Shown here: in pieces, positions 40,440-50,800 of the stretch | How positions within the stretch are numbered: the first letter of the stretch is position 1 | Layout of the letters: each line of letters starts with the position of its first letter | Assembly (NCBI RefSeq): GCF_013911965.1 | Contig: NZ_JACESE010000005.1 | Location: forward strand, 124,001 to 188,000 | Direction: 5' to 3' | Length of the DNA stretch: 64,000 nt | Source of the DNA: Phenylobacterium sp. | Lineage (GTDB): Bacteria; Pseudomonadota; Alphaproteobacteria; Caulobacterales; Caulobacteraceae | Position numbers and translations under genes: made by a program | Notes under the pieces: generated by a model | Told to the model about the DNA's origin: nothing | Databases searched by the model: none | The model's input: only the letters and a program-made list of their open reading frames with translations

Positions 40440-42815
40440 ATGCGCACAACGACCGTCGACGTATCTGGCTTCCGGACGCCTTTGGATCCGCTGGTGGTCG
40501 AGAAGCAGCTCGCGGGTCTGAAGGGCGTCAGACAGGTCACGGCCAACTTCGCCTCAGCCAGCGCCACCGTGACCTACGACGAGGCGCAGGTCAGCCCCGC
40601 CGAGCTTGAACAGGCGGTGCGGGACTGCGGTTTTCATTGCGCCGGGCAAGTCGTGCCGCGCCACGTCTGCGCCCCTGGACAAGACGCGTTAAGAGCCGAG
40701 GCGATCGACGAGCATGGCCCCCCGCCGCCGGCCGCGGGCAGGGCCGCACCAAAGGCGGGACACGGCGAGCACGACGCTATGGCGGGCATGGGCCACGGGC
40801 CGAGCATGGATATGAAGTCCATGGCTCGCGATATGCGCAACCGCTTCGTGGTGGCGCTCGCCTTCACCATTCCCATCTTCTTTCTCGCCCCGATGGGCAT
40901 GGACTTCCTGCGGGTAGAGCCGCCGTTTGGCTGGGATCTAGAACTGGTTCTGTTTGTACTCGCGAGCGGCGCAATTCTGTGGCCCGGTTGGCCCTTCTTC
41001 ATCGCTGCGGCGCGAGCTCTGCGGCGCGGCGTGTTCAACATGGCCGTGCTCGTGCTGCTCAGCGTTGGGACGGGCTACCTCTTCAGCGTTGGCACGACCT
41101 TCTTCTTCGAGGCCGCGAACTTCTACGAGGCCTCGGCCCTGCTGCTCGTATTCATCCTGCTCGGACACTGGTTGGAGATGCGCGCGAGGGCTGGTGCGTC
41201 CGAGGCGATCCGGCGGCTGATGGATCTCGCCCCGCCGACCGCAAAGGTCATCCGCGACGGGGTCGAAGTAGAAATCTCAACCTCCGAGGTGGAGGTCGGC
41301 GACCTCGTGGCGGTCAGGCCCGGCGGCAAGATTCCGGTCGACGGCGTCATCGAAGAGGGCGCGTCGGAGATCGATGAGTCGATGCTCACCGGGGAATCTT
41401 TGCCGGTTTCCAAGAAGGTCCGCGATGCTGTCGTGGGCGGATCGATCAACAAGACCGGCGCCTTCCGCTACCGCGCCACCAAGGTGGGTTCCGACACCGC
41501 GCTCGCCCAGATCGTCAAGCTTGTCCAGGAGGCGCAAAATTCCAAGGCTCCAGCCCAGCTCTTGGCGGACAGGGCCTCGCAGTGGCTGGTGCTGGCGGCG
41601 ATCGTCATTGGCCTGTTGACCTTCGCAATCTGGTTCTGGGTGATCGGCCAGACGCTGCTGTTCGCGCTGACGCTCACCATCACTGTCTTTGTCATCGCCT
41701 GCCCCGACGCGCTCGGCCTCGCCACCCCTATGGCCATCATGGTCGGCACCGGATTGGGCGCGGCCCATGGCATCCTGATCAAGGATGCCGCGGCGCTGGA
41801 GGACGCCGTGAAGCTCGATGTCATCATCTTCGACAAGACCGGCACGCTCACCATGGGCCAACCGAAGGTGGAGCAAGTGGTCCCTGGGCCAGGGTTCGAC
41901 GAGGCGACGATCATCGCGATCGCCGCGGCCATCGAACAGGGTTCGGAGCACCACATCGCCGTCGCGGTGCTTGAAAGAGCGCAGGGCCTCACATTGTCCC
42001 CGCTGACGGAGTTCGCTTCGTTCGAAGGCAAGGGTGTTCGCGCCCTCGTGGACGGACGGACTGTCTACTCGGGCAACCGCATGTTGATGGAGGAAAACAG
42101 TATCGATCTGGGTCCGCTCGCCGCGAAGTCCGCCGAATTGCAAGGCGCCGGCCGCACCGTGGCCCATATCGCCCGCGACGGTCGTGTGATCGGCCTCATC
42201 GCCATCGCCGATGCCCCGCGACCGACTGCACGCGAGACCATCGAGCGATTGCAGGCCCTGGGCGTCAAGGTGGCGATGATCACCGGCGACAACCTGGGTA
42301 CGGCGCAGAGAATTGGTCGCGAGCTCGGGATCGATATCGTCCTGGCCGAAGTGCTGCCCGGCGACAAGGCCGCCAAAGTCAAAGAGCTGCAGGCGCAGGG
42401 CAACAAGGTCGGCATGGTGGGGGACGGGGTCAACGACGCCCCCGCCCTTACCCAGTCTGACGTCGGCTTCGCCATCGGCGCGGGCACGGACGTGGCGATC
42501 GAAAGCGCCAAGGTCGTCCTGATGCGCAGCGACACCCTCGATGTCGTCAAGGCTGTCGAGCTCTCCCGCGCGACCTTGCGCAAGATGCACCAGAACCTCT
42601 GGTGGGCCGTGGGCTACAATATTGTCGCCTTCCCCGCGGCCGCGGGCGTCTTCTACCCCATCACGCTCCGCCCCGAAGTCGCGGCCATCGCCATGTCTGG
42701 CAGCTCTGTGCTGGTCGCGGTCAACGCACTGCTGCTGAAGCGTCTACGCCTCGGCGAAGACGGGCCTCGGCATCAGCAAACACCCGCGGTCAACGTCACA
42801 CAAAGGGCCGCTTAA
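40440..42815 (+). CDS. P1B-type metal ATPase with CPD instead of CPC motif
   Basis: 791 residues. The N-terminal ~70 residues form an HMA-like fold without the usual CxxC pair, followed by a His/Met-rich linker ([20 protein letters not shown]). The core has eight helices, actuator TGES, DKTGTLT with the phosphorylated Asp, and [10 protein letters not shown]. The TM6 selectivity motif reads [15 protein letters not shown] rather than CPC (Cu(I)/Ag(I), Zn/Cd) or CPH (CopB-type). That places it in a divergent P1B subgroup whose metal I cannot assign; the His/Met linker points to copper. Third gene of the operon from the promoter at 39316. Confidence 0.9.
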   Translation: MRTTTVDVSGFRTPLDPLVVEKQLAGLKGVRQVTANFASASATVTYDEAQVSPAELEQAVRDCGFHCAGQVVPRHVCAPGQDALRAEAIDEHGPPPPAAGRAAPKAGHGEHDAMAGMGHGPSMDMKSMARDMRNRFVVALAFTIPIFFLAPMGMDFLRVEPPFGWDLELVLFVLASGAILWPGWPFFIAAARALRRGVFNMAVLVLLSVGTGYLFSVGTTFFFEAANFYEASALLLVFILLGHWLEMRARAGASEAIRRLMDLAPPTAKVIRDGVEVEISTSEVEVGDLVAVRPGGKIPVDGVIEEGASEIDESMLTGESLPVSKKVRDAVVGGSINKTGAFRYRATKVGSDTALAQIVKLVQEAQNSKAPAQLLADRASQWLVLAAIVIGLLTFAIWFWVIGQTLLFALTLTITVFVIACPDALGLATPMAIMVGTGLGAAHGILIKDAAALEDAVKLDVIIFDKTGTLTMGQPKVEQVVPGPGFDEATIIAIAAAIEQGSEHHIAVAVLERAQGLTLSPLTEFASFEGKGVRALVDGRTVYSGNRMLMEENSIDLGPLAAKSAELQGAGRTVAHIARDGRVIGLIAIADAPRPTARETIERLQALGVKVAMITGDNLGTAQRIGRELGIDIVLAEVLPGDKAAKVKELQAQGNKVGMVGDGVNDAPALTQSDVGFAIGAGTDVAIESAKVVLMRSDTLDVVKAVELSRATLRKMHQNLWWAVGYNIVAFPAAAGVFYPITLRPEVAAIAMSGSSVLVAVNALLLKRLRLGEDGPRHQQTPAVNVTQRAA

Positions 42816-43294
42816 AGTTGCGCTTGGCTGCGCCTCTCAGCTCGTCGCTTCCAGCCCTCCTGAAACGTCTGGCGTTGAATCGTAGCCTCTCGCCCCCAGG
42901 GGCACGATGCGACGGGCGCTTCTGCCTGCCCAAGATTGTTAGCGACAAAGGCGCCGAGCGACCTTCATGCCCTATCCGCTCGGCTACTGGTCTACCTCGC
43001 CTCGAGCTTCCCCGTCACCGCAGCGGCGTTCGGCGCTCCTAAGCTTTGTTTGGTGACTTCACCGAAACGGACCTCACCAGACAGCCTTGCGGACACGGCC
43101 ATCAGCAACAAACGCTGACTTGACCCCTCCGTCCAGGCGTCCCTGCCTGGCGACGAACGCAGGGCAACTACGTCTCCGCTCATCTATATTCGTTCTGCGC
43201 AATCCTGAGGCATGCTTGAGCACTGTCTGCCCACTTCCTCATCACGCCAGCTCTCTAAACGTGTCAGAAACCACCATCACTATCATCTCAACCC
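42816..43294. other. Intergenic region, no gene seen
   Basis: 479 bases after the CPD ATPase. Frames are short and without family features. A CAAAC-N16-CGTC element at 43109-43133 resembles the variant at 22526, but lies over 200 bases from the next start, so I give it little weight. Confidence 0.45.
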
Positions 43295-43313
43295 GCACCG
43301 ATGTTATCGGTGC
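43295..43313. promoter_or_regulatory. Perfect palindrome upstream of a small lipoprotein gene
   Basis: GCACCGAT-GTT-ATCGGTGC, 8-bp arms around 3 bases, 27 bases before the start codon at 43340. It could be an operator for a dimeric repressor or a 5' leader hairpin; no matching copy noticed elsewhere in the window. Confidence 0.45.
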
Positions 43314-43339
43314 AAGCGCCTAGTAGGAGAGACGGAAGA

Positions 43340-43561
43340 ATGATGAAAAGGGTGTATATCTGGGGCTTGATCGCCGCAGCGGGTGCGCTTTCCGCGTGCG
43401 CGACAACGAATGAGCCATCGACCCCTGAGCAGCGAGCGGCTTGTGAAAAGATGCTAGAAATGGGCGAAGGGGCCACGCACAGCCATTCGTCGGATAAGAC
43501 TGGGGCGGTGAACACCATGGGCATGAGCCATGCGCAGTGCCGCCAGCTGCTAGGCAAATAG
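43340..43561 (+). CDS. Small lipoprotein
   Basis: 73 residues from the ATG at 43340 (GGAAG upstream). A short signal (RVYIWGLIAAAGALSAC) ends in the lipobox LSAC. The mature part has Glu/Lys helices, a His pair in THSHSS, the motif MGMSHAQC and three cysteines after the lipidated one is excluded only in part (C near EQRAACEKM and AQC), hinting at metal binding. No family recognised. It stands alone, downstream of the palindrome at 43295. Confidence 0.65.
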   Translation: MMKRVYIWGLIAAAGALSACATTNEPSTPEQRAACEKMLEMGEGATHSHSSDKTGAVNTMGMSHAQCRQLLGK

Positions 43562-44211
43562 TCTCTTGGCAACGGTCCACTGACCCTCGCTAGGGAGAGC
43601 GGCGCCGTCTCAATCCCTGGGCGGCGCCGCCGAGGGCGATAAACCTTTCGACGACCACCCGCGTATACGCGATAGCAGCGATGTCGCACGCCGGGGTCAG
43701 CGCCACGGTCTCGCCAGGGCGAGCTGTAGCGCTCACGCTGGCGGTTAGGACGCGGCCAGGTAGATGCCGCTGAGCGGCCTAAGGCCACGTTCGCGACGAT
43801 GTCGGTGAGCGCTGGCGGATCCAGATGCTGTCTTTGGACCAAGCGGTGAACACGCAACAAGGACGCTCAGATCGGCCCGTGACGCTCGCTGTCGACCACG
43901 CACTCCACGCAAGCCGCGCTGCCACGCCGCTTCGAAGAGCCCTGCCCCGTTCTGCGCCAGGAGATCGCCGCTCGTAAAGGGTGGCCAGAACTGTAAGCCG
44001 AGCGTCCTGCGGGTGTTTGTGGCTGGTCAACCGAGCATCTCGGTGATCCGCAACTGTAACGCCGCCGACGCCTCGGTATGTCGTGAGCGTGAGGATCTGC
44101 TCGCGCCCCCTTTACCATTTGCCGTTCGCCGAGGGGCAGGCCCCTCTTGGCGCGTATCAGAAACAAGTTCCGACGGCGCGCGGTCGCAGCCGACGGCCTG
44201 AATTCTCGCGC
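43562..44211. other. Gene-free stretch with possible decayed sequence
   Basis: 650 bases before the copA promoter. A hairpin with 8-bp CGGCGCCG arms lies at 43600-43629. On the minus strand between about 43740 and 44040, pieces in different frames (for example LRVHRLVQRQHLDPPALTDI) faintly resemble the region after the phospho-acceptor histidine of HWE-type sensor kinases, but no continuous frame exists. If real it is a decayed fragment; I would not call a gene. Confidence 0.35.
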
Positions 44212-44242
44212 TTGACCTTCCTATCATGGGAAGGTCCATCTG
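44212..44242 (+). promoter_or_regulatory. CueR-type promoter/operator of copA-cueR
   Basis: -35 TTGACC at 44212-44217, a 19-base spacer, and a weak -10 CATCTG at 44237-44242. The spacer region holds the dyad ACCTTCC-N7-GGAAGGT (44215-44235), matching known CueR operators and the over-long 19-bp spacer that MerR-family activators require. The next gene is the copper ATPase, and cueR itself is in the same operon. Confidence 0.85.
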
Positions 44243-44271
44243 CGTTGGGCATCGTCCTTGAGGAGCTGCCA

Positions 44272-46755
44272 ATGCCCGCACAAATCCTTCAGCCGCTGGA
44301 GATTCCCGTCCTGGGGATGACCTGTGCGAGCTGCGTCGGCCGCGTGGAGAAGGCGATCTCAGCCGTCCCTGGCGTCGTTCGCGCCTCGGTCAACCTCGCC
44401 GCCGAGCGCGCCCACGTGGAACTCACGCCCGACGGTCAAACCGAGGCCGTCGTCGAAGCGATCCGCAAGGCCGGCTACGAGCCGCTTGAACGAACCCTCG
44501 AGCTGAAGATCGAGGGCATGACCTGCGCTAGCTGCGTCGGGCGGGTGGAGCGGGCGCTTCGCGCCGCGCCGGGCGTGCTGCAAGCGCAGGTCAACCTGGC
44601 TACGGAGCGCGCCACAGTTGCCGTGCTCGAGGGCGCTGATATCGCCGCCCTCGTTTCCGCCGTCGAGAAGGCCGGCTACCACGCCGCCCCGATCGTCGAA
44701 GCCGGCCCGGACCTCTCCGATCGCGAACGCGAGACGCGCGCGGCGGAGATCCGGGGCTTGAAGCGCGCGGTGGGCCTCGCCGCCCTGGCGACGATCCCGC
44801 TGTTTCTGGTCGAGATGGGCCGCCACTTCGTGCCCGGCGCCCACCATCTTCTGGCGAGCACGATCGGCGAGCAGCCCTGGCGCTTGATCAGCTTCGCATT
44901 GGCCGCCTTCGTGCTGTTCGGTCCGGGCTTGCGCTTCTATCGCAAGGGCGTGCCGAACCTCGTTCGGCGCACGCCGGACATGAATTCCCTGGTGGTGCTC
45001 GGCGCGACGGCCGCGTTCGCTTATTCGACCGTCGCCACCTTCATGCCCGGGCTGCTGCCGGCCGGAGCCAACCACATCTATTTCGAAGCCGCCGCCGTGA
45101 TCGTCACCCTGATCCTGGTCGGACGCCTGTTCGAGGCCCAGGCGAGGGGCCGCACGAGCGAGGCGATCAAGCGTCTGATGACGCTGCAGGCGAAGACCGC
45201 GCGCGTGGAGCGGGCGGGCGTCGTCCTCGAGGTTCCCGTCTCCGAGGTCCTGGTCGGCGACATCGTCGTGGTCCGGCCGGGCGAACGGGTGTCGGTGGAC
45301 GGCGAGGTCCTGGACGGGGCCTCTTACGTCGATGAATCCATGATCACGGGCGAGCCGATCCCGGTCGAGAAAGGTCCGGGCGCCGCTGTGGTTGGCGGCA
45401 CGGTCAACAAGACCGGGACTTTCCGCTTCCGCGCCACCAAGGTGGGCGCAGCCACCCTGCTCGCCCAGATCGTGCGGATGGTGGAGGCCGCCCAGGGCGC
45501 CAAGCTGCCGATCCAGGCTCTCGTCGACAAGGTCACCAGCTGGTTCGAGCCGGCTGTCATCGTCGGCGCTGTCCTGACCTTTGCCGCCTGGCTGGTCTTT
45601 GGCCCCAGCCCGGCGCTGAGCTTCGCGCTGGTCAACGCCGTGGCGGTGCTGATCATCGCCTGCCCGTGCGCCATGGGCCTGGCGACCCCCACTTCGATCA
45701 TGGTCGGCACCGGCCGCGCCGCGGAGCTGGGCGTCCTTTTCCGCCGTGGCGAGGCCCTGCAGAGCCTGCGCGACGTCCAGGCGGTCGCCTTCGACAAGAC
45801 AGGGACACTGACGCTCGGTCGGCCGGTCCTGACGGATGTCCGCGTCACGGATGGATTCGCGGAGTCCGATCTCCTGCGCCTGGTGGCGGCGGTCGAAAGC
45901 CGCTCGGAACATCCGATCGCCCAGGCGATCGTCGAGGCGGCCCAAGCCCGCGGCCTGCAGCTGCCCGAGACGTCCAGCTTCGAGGCCCTTCCCGGCTTCG
46001 GCGCTGAAGCGCTCGTCGATGGCCGGCGGATCCAGGTCGGCGCGGACCGCTTCATGGCGAAACTCGGCGTCTCGGTCGCCGCTTTCGCCGCCGACGCGGA
46101 TCGCCTCTCGGGTGAGGCTAAGACGCCGATCTACGCGGCGGTCGACGGCGAGCTCGCCGCCATCCTCGCCGTGGCCGATCCGATCAAGGACACCACGGCC
46201 GAGGCCCTGGCGATGCTGCACGCAGCGGGTCTGAAGGTGGTGATGATCACCGGAGACAATCGGCGCACCGCGCAGGCAGTCGGCGCGGCGCTCGGCTTGG
46301 ACGAGGTGGTTGCCGAGGTGCTGCCCGATGGCAAGGTCGCCGCCGTGAAGAACCTTCAGCAGCGCTATGGTCGCGTGGCCTTCGTCGGCGACGGGGTGAA
46401 CGATGCCCCGGCCCTGGCGAGCGCCGACGTCGGGATCGCCATGGGGGCCGGAACAGACATCGCCATCGAGAGCGCCGACGTGGTGCTGATGCGCAGCGAC
46501 CTGCGCGGCGTGACCACGGCGATCGCGCTCAGCCGTGCGGTGCTGCGGAACATCCGCCAGAACCTCGCCTGGGCGTTCGGGTACAACGTGGTGCTGATCC
46601 CCGTCGCCGCCGGCGCCCTTTACCCCGCCTTCGGCCTGCTGCTGTCCCCGATGGTGGCCGCTGGCGCCATGGCGCTGTCCAGCGTCAGCGTCCTGACGAA
46701 CGCGCTTCGCCTGCGAGGCTTCCGCGACGCCGCCTTGCAAGGAGCACGGCCATGA
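44272..46755 (+). CDS. copA: Cu(I)-exporting P1B-type ATPase with two HMA domains
   Basis: 827 residues from the ATG at 44272, with GAGGAG 9 bases upstream. Two N-terminal metal-binding domains, each with GMTCASC (about residues 17-23 and 83-89), then eight helices, TGEP actuator motif, TM6 [12 protein letters not shown] (the CPC of Cu(I) exporters), DKTGTLT, HP-locus [19 protein letters not shown], and the TM7-8 signature [11 protein letters not shown] / [15 protein letters not shown]. It pumps Cu(I) from cytoplasm to periplasm. A CueR operator precedes it and the cueR start overlaps its stop (ATGA), forming a self-contained sensing and export unit. Confidence 0.96.
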   Translation: MPAQILQPLEIPVLGMTCASCVGRVEKAISAVPGVVRASVNLAAERAHVELTPDGQTEAVVEAIRKAGYEPLERTLELKIEGMTCASCVGRVERALRAAPGVLQAQVNLATERATVAVLEGADIAALVSAVEKAGYHAAPIVEAGPDLSDRERETRAAEIRGLKRAVGLAALATIPLFLVEMGRHFVPGAHHLLASTIGEQPWRLISFALAAFVLFGPGLRFYRKGVPNLVRRTPDMNSLVVLGATAAFAYSTVATFMPGLLPAGANHIYFEAAAVIVTLILVGRLFEAQARGRTSEAIKRLMTLQAKTARVERAGVVLEVPVSEVLVGDIVVVRPGERVSVDGEVLDGASYVDESMITGEPIPVEKGPGAAVVGGTVNKTGTFRFRATKVGAATLLAQIVRMVEAAQGAKLPIQALVDKVTSWFEPAVIVGAVLTFAAWLVFGPSPALSFALVNAVAVLIIACPCAMGLATPTSIMVGTGRAAELGVLFRRGEALQSLRDVQAVAFDKTGTLTLGRPVLTDVRVTDGFAESDLLRLVAAVESRSEHPIAQAIVEAAQARGLQLPETSSFEALPGFGAEALVDGRRIQVGADRFMAKLGVSVAAFAADADRLSGEAKTPIYAAVDGELAAILAVADPIKDTTAEALAMLHAAGLKVVMITGDNRRTAQAVGAALGLDEVVAEVLPDGKVAAVKNLQQRYGRVAFVGDGVNDAPALASADVGIAMGAGTDIAIESADVVLMRSDLRGVTTAIALSRAVLRNIRQNLAWAFGYNVVLIPVAAGALYPAFGLLLSPMVAAGAMALSSVSVLTNALRLRGFRDAALQGARP

Positions 46756-47186
46756 ACATCGGTCAGGCCTCGAAGGCCTCGGGCGTCACCACCAAGATGA
46801 TCCGCTACTACGACGAGATCGGCCTGGTGCGCCCCGCGAGCCGGACCGACTCCAACTATCGCGAGTACGACGCCCGCCAGATCAACGAGCTTCGCTTCAT
46901 CAAGCGCGCGCGTAGTCTCGGCTTCTCGATGGACGAGATCACGCAACTGCTGTCGCTGTGGCGGGATCGCGAGCGGCCGAGCCGCGAGGTCAAGGCGATC
47001 GCCGACCGACACGTCGCCGATCTCGACGCCCGGATCGCCGAAATGCAGGCCATGGCGGACACCCTGCGGCACCTGTCGCACTGCTGCGCCGGCGACGATC
47101 GTCCGGACTGCCCCATCCTTGCCGACCTGACGGCCGGGGCCGAGCCGACCACGCCGCTCGAGCGAGTGAAGGCAAGAGCGCGATAA
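46752..47186 (+). CDS. cueR: CueR-type MerR family Cu(I)-responsive regulator
   Basis: 144 residues. The N-terminal winged helix begins [20 protein letters not shown] and includes GLVRPASRT; a long dimerisation helix follows; the metal loop is [13 protein letters not shown], the same C-x7-C loop as in E. coli CueR. The position equivalent to CueR Ser77 is Ser (ERPSREV), which in MerR proteins distinguishes monovalent (Cu/Ag/Au) from divalent sensors that have Cys there. It should activate the promoter at 44212. Coupled to copA by a 4-base overlap. Confidence 0.94.
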   Translation: MNIGQASKASGVTTKMIRYYDEIGLVRPASRTDSNYREYDARQINELRFIKRARSLGFSMDEITQLLSLWRDRERPSREVKAIADRHVADLDARIAEMQAMADTLRHLSHCCAGDDRPDCPILADLTAGAEPTTPLERVKARAR

Positions 47187-47319
47187 GCTTAGCTGCGGCA
47201 GAGACAGGCGAACTGACAAAACTCGGAACTGCGAGCTTCAATACAGAGTTGACGGATCGCTCACCCGTTGTTGCGGGGAGAAACATTCCCATCGCTGTAA
47301 TCTTGCGCAGGAACGGCCA

Positions 47320-48804
47320 ATGTCACACAAACTATCCCATGGCTGGAGGGATGTTCCCATCCAGGAGCTGGCCAGTCAGTATCTCGCCCAAGACGGTCTA
47401 ACATTCGATTTCGATGCCGGTCGCGAGCGCTACGACTATCAGGTCTCGATCGGGGATGAGGGGAACGACGCCCTCGTCGGACGCGGCGACCGCGATCACT
47501 TCTGGGGACTTGGCGGCAACGACCTGCTGAGCGGGGACCGCGAAAACGACGTGCTCTATGGCGACTCCGGCGCCGACACCCTCAGCGGGGGCGACGGCGC
47601 TGACCGGCTCACGGGCGGCATGGACGGAGACCGGCTCTATGGCGGCAGGGACGCTGACGCCCTGATGGGCGGCATGGGCAACGACTACCTGGACGAGGGC
47701 GCGGGCCATGGCGACCTGGAGGGCGGGATGGGCGACGACACGCTGGTCGGCGGGCTCGGACCCGACGCCTTCGCGGTCGACCCCACCAGCGGCGACGATG
47801 TGATCCGCGACTTCACCGCGGGTCCCGGCATGTTCGACCACCTCGCGCTGCGGGACCTCCGGTGGGAAGATCTGAGTTTCGAAGACACCCCTGCGGGTGT
47901 GCGTGTCAGCTGGCAGGGCGGCTCCGTGCTGCTGGAGGGCGTGCGTCAGGCGGATCTCGCGCAGGACGACTTCATGTTCGCGAACGCGCCGGATCTTCCG
48001 CCCGCCTCGCGCCCGGCGACGGCGCCGACCCCCGAGCGGCCCACAGCCAGCGTCGAGGGTCCGGACCCCAGGCACGGAAACCTGCCTGGCGAGCGTTTCG
48101 ACCAAGCCGCCGACGCGGCGATGCGGGATGGTGATGTCGCGCTCACCTTTACAGGCGACGAAAGCTATCAGGTGCTTGTCGGCGAGCGGGAAGCCGATCA
48201 CCTGACCGGCGGGGAGAGCGTCGACAACATCTTCGGTCGGGATGGCGCCGACACTCTGCTCGGCGCTGGCGGCGACGATGTGCTGCAAGGTGATGCTGGC
48301 GACGACCGACTGGAAGGCGGCGACGGCATGGATCGCCTCGATGGCGGCATGGGCGCCGACACCCTGATCGGCGGCGCCATGGTCGACGACATCATGGGCA
48401 TGGAGGGCGCGGACTCGATCGACGCCGGCGCCGGCCACGACATGATCGAAGGCGGCATGGGAAACGACACCATCACCGGCGGCACGGGGGCCGACGCCTT
48501 CATCGTCGATCCGCACAGCGGCTTCGACGTCGTCACCGATATGGAAGTCCGCGGTGAGGCGCAGGGCGCGTTCGACCACCTCGCGCTGCGCGATATCCGG
48601 CCGGATCAGGTGTCCGTCGTGGATCGCGCGGAAGGGGCGTTCGTGTCCTGGAACACCGACCGCGACGCCGATCCGGAAGGCGGCGTCCTGCTGCTGGGCG
48701 TGTTCAGGGCCGATCTCCGGCAGAGTGACTTCATGTTCATCGACGAGCCCGGCTTCGTCCCGGGGATCAGCACCGCCGGTTCGGATTGGATTTTCCCGGC
48801 ATGA
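47320..48804 (+). CDS. RTX-type calcium-binding repeat protein with internal duplication
   Basis: 494 residues. Two blocks of glycine/aspartate nonapeptide (RTX) repeats, about residues 45-145 and 285-385, in the GGxGxDxLxGG pattern with many Met (e.g. GGMDGDRLYGGRDADALMGG). Each block is followed by a homologous ~70-residue module: VDPTSGDDVIRDF...FDHLALRD and VDPHSGFDVVTDM...FDHLALRD, both ending near DFMF. The protein is therefore a tandem duplication joined by a Pro-rich linker. RTX proteins leave the cell by type I secretion and fold with Ca2+; no secretion genes are in the window. No enzymatic domain seen. Confidence 0.8.
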   Translation: MSHKLSHGWRDVPIQELASQYLAQDGLTFDFDAGRERYDYQVSIGDEGNDALVGRGDRDHFWGLGGNDLLSGDRENDVLYGDSGADTLSGGDGADRLTGGMDGDRLYGGRDADALMGGMGNDYLDEGAGHGDLEGGMGDDTLVGGLGPDAFAVDPTSGDDVIRDFTAGPGMFDHLALRDLRWEDLSFEDTPAGVRVSWQGGSVLLEGVRQADLAQDDFMFANAPDLPPASRPATAPTPERPTASVEGPDPRHGNLPGERFDQAADAAMRDGDVALTFTGDESYQVLVGEREADHLTGGESVDNIFGRDGADTLLGAGGDDVLQGDAGDDRLEGGDGMDRLDGGMGADTLIGGAMVDDIMGMEGADSIDAGAGHDMIEGGMGNDTITGGTGADAFIVDPHSGFDVVTDMEVRGEAQGAFDHLALRDIRPDQVSVVDRAEGAFVSWNTDRDADPEGGVLLLGVFRADLRQSDFMFIDEPGFVPGISTAGSDWIFPA

Positions 48805-49097
48805 CGTGGGGCGGGTCGTCGCTTGACGCGCGGCGGCCCGCTCACCGCGAGTTGGCGACAAAGGTGGGGACGCCGGCACCGCGGGAGCCTGCAAGGCGTT
48901 CGCTCATGTGCCGACGATGCCTGCGTTTAGCGGCCGGGAGCGCTCAGCGGCCGGGAGGGCTCAGCGGTCCTCATGCTCCATCGCGACTGACACGAGTTCT
49001 GCGCCGCATGTGGCAGCCGCCCCTTCAATTTCCGTTCGCTGTTTGGATCCTCGAAGTCGCGCAGATTGCGCGCTCAACCGAACAGCGGCGTGAAGGC

Positions 49098-49493
49098 TTG
49101 CCCTTCCGCGCCTCAGGGATCATTTTCGCCTGCAGAAAGGACCGCCTTCTGCGCCATTGGCCCACCTTGCTCGCGTTCGTCGCGGCGATGCTGCTCGCAT
49201 ACGCCGGCGGACCGACTTTGGCCAAGACCGCGGCCTGCGATCCCTGCCCGCCGGATTGTCCGATGATGGCGGACGCCGCCCATAAGCCGTCTTCAGACCC
49301 TGCCGGGCAGAAGGAGAAAGCGCCTTGCGAGCGCAGCGTCCTCTGCCCCGCTGCGGTCGTTGTCGGGCCGGCTCCCATGGCGCCGGTCGAAGTCCAGCAA
49401 AGCGCGACCCTGATCGCCGTCCGCTGGACCGACTCTCCGCCGGCGCCATCTCGCCCGCCTGACCGAAGTCTAAGACCGCCCATCCACGCCTGA
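49098..49493 (+). CDS. Small exported Cys/Pro-rich protein at the head of the Cus operon
   Basis: About 131 residues; the start is uncertain (TTG 49098 used; a CTG near 49151 has a better ribosome site). A hydrophobic leader (HWPTLLAFVAAMLLAYAGGP) is followed by CDPCPPDCPMM, further cysteines (CERSVLC) and a C-terminal PPDRSLRPP motif that recurs in the small proteins found directly before CusC/CzcC genes. The Cys and Met pairs suggest periplasmic metal binding. It is 68 bases upstream of the TolC-like gene. Confidence 0.6.
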   Translation: MPFRASGIIFACRKDRLLRHWPTLLAFVAAMLLAYAGGPTLAKTAACDPCPPDCPMMADAAHKPSSDPAGQKEKAPCERSVLCPAAVVVGPAPMAPVEVQQSATLIAVRWTDSPPAPSRPPDRSLRPPIHA

Positions 49494-49561
49494 TCCCCTG
49501 ATCCCGGCTCGCCCGTGCGAGTCGTCGCAGGCGCATGCGCGCCGTTCCAGGAGATCAGAGC

Positions 49562-50800
49562 ATGTCAGCTCGAAGAGGTTGGTTGGCCATCGTGGCCGCC
49601 GCCTGCGTTACGACCCCTGCTGTTGCGGGGCCCCTGACCTACGAAGAGGCGCTCGCGCGAGCGCGCCAGACGGCTCCTGCGCTTGCCGCCGCCGACCTCA
49701 AGGCGCGGGCGGCCCGGAGCAGCGCGGTCGCGGCGGGACGTCTGCCAGATCCTCAGCTGAGGTTCGGCGTGGAAAATTACCCGATCTCCGGCCCCATGGC
49801 GGGCCGGTTCGGCGCCGACGAGATGACCATGGCGACGGTCGGCGTCATGCAGGAGTTCCCGAATGCCGGGCGGCGGCGCGCGGAGGCTGCGGGCGCCCGC
49901 GCCGATGTCGCCATGGCGGAAGCGCAACGGGCGGTCACGACGCGTGAGGTCCAGCTCGGCGCTGCGTTGGCTTGGGTCGATCTGCATTACGCCCAGAGCC
50001 GCTTGGCGGCCTTGGATGCGATCCTGCGGCAGATCGAGCCCATCTGGCGCTCGGCCCCGGCCGGGGTGGCGTCGGGCGCGGACCGCGCGGCCATGGCGCT
50101 CGGTCCGATCCGCGCGCGAGCCGCCCTGCAGGACCAGCGCGATGAGCTCGCGGCCGCCGCCGGGCGGGCGAAGGCCGAGCTCTCACGCTGGACCGGCGAC
50201 CTGGACCCAACCGTCGCCGGACCGCCGCCGTCGCCGGACATCGAGCCGGGGAGTCTGCGGGCCGGCCTTGAGGCGCATTCCACACTGCGGGCCTACGACT
50301 CGGCGCGAGCAAAGGCGCAAGCCGATGTGGACGTCACGCGGGCGGCAAAGCGGCCGGACTTTGCGCTGGAAGCCAGCTACGGGCGCCGCGACCCGATGTT
50401 CGGCGACATGGTCTCGGCGGGCGTGACGGTGCGGCTGCCCCTCTTCGCGGGTCAGCGGCAGGATCCGCTGATCGCCGCGCGGCGCGCCGATGCGGCTCGC
50501 GTGGATGCGGAGGCGGAAGTCGCGCGCCGCAGCCTGCGCGCCGGGCTCGACGGAGATCTCGCCGACCACCTGATGCACCATGAACAGTGGATGCGGTCCA
50601 AGGATGTCGTTCTGCCCGCGGCACAGCGGCAAGCTGATCTGGAGACCGCCAGCTACGGCGCCGGGCGCGCGGGGCTCGGCGACGTCCTGCAGGCGTTCAC
50701 CGAGTTGGCCGAAGCCCGGCTCACCCTGCTCGAACGCGAGGCGGCGGTGGCCCGCGACGCGGTGCGCATCACCCTCACCTATGGAGCCGACGCGCCATGA
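49562..50800 (+). CDS. cusC: Outer-membrane efflux channel (TolC family, CusC/CzcC-like)
   Basis: 412 residues from the ATG at 49562 (GGAGATCAGAGC upstream). Signal peptide (RGWLAIVAAACVTTPAVA), then the duplicated OEP domain beginning LTYEEALARARQTAPALAAADL, with a long Ala/Arg/Glu-rich coiled-coil region and a second half starting at SLRAGLEAHSTLRAYDSARAK. It supplies the outer-membrane exit for the RND pump. The stop overlaps the cusB start by 4 bases. Confidence 0.9.
   Translation: MSARRGWLAIVAAACVTTPAVAGPLTYEEALARARQTAPALAAADLKARAARSSAVAAGRLPDPQLRFGVENYPISGPMAGRFGADEMTMATVGVMQEFPNAGRRRAEAAGARADVAMAEAQRAVTTREVQLGAALAWVDLHYAQSRLAALDAILRQIEPIWRSAPAGVASGADRAAMALGPIRARAALQDQRDELAAAAGRAKAELSRWTGDLDPTVAGPPPSPDIEPGSLRAGLEAHSTLRAYDSARAKAQADVDVTRAAKRPDFALEASYGRRDPMFGDMVSAGVTVRLPLFAGQRQDPLIAARRADAARVDAEAEVARRSLRAGLDGDLADHLMHHEQWMRSKDVVLPAAQRQADLETASYGAGRAGLGDVLQAFTELAEARLTLLEREAAVARDAVRITLTYGADAP

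Noticed and set aside
43109-43133. CAAAC-N16-CGTC as promoter of the lipoprotein at 43340
   Set aside because: Two mismatches in the -35 part and more than 200 bases from the start codon; likely chance.
44055-44085. TGTAAC upstream of the copA ATPase as a further ECF promoter
   Set aside because: At 16 bases spacing the sequence is TATG, not CGTC; the gene already has a CueR promoter.
41277-46740. Very long minus-strand frames (437 and 793 codons) opposite the two ATPase genes
   Set aside because: They mirror the codon-position bias of the real genes, with Asp/His/Gly/Arg-rich translations and no recognisable domain.
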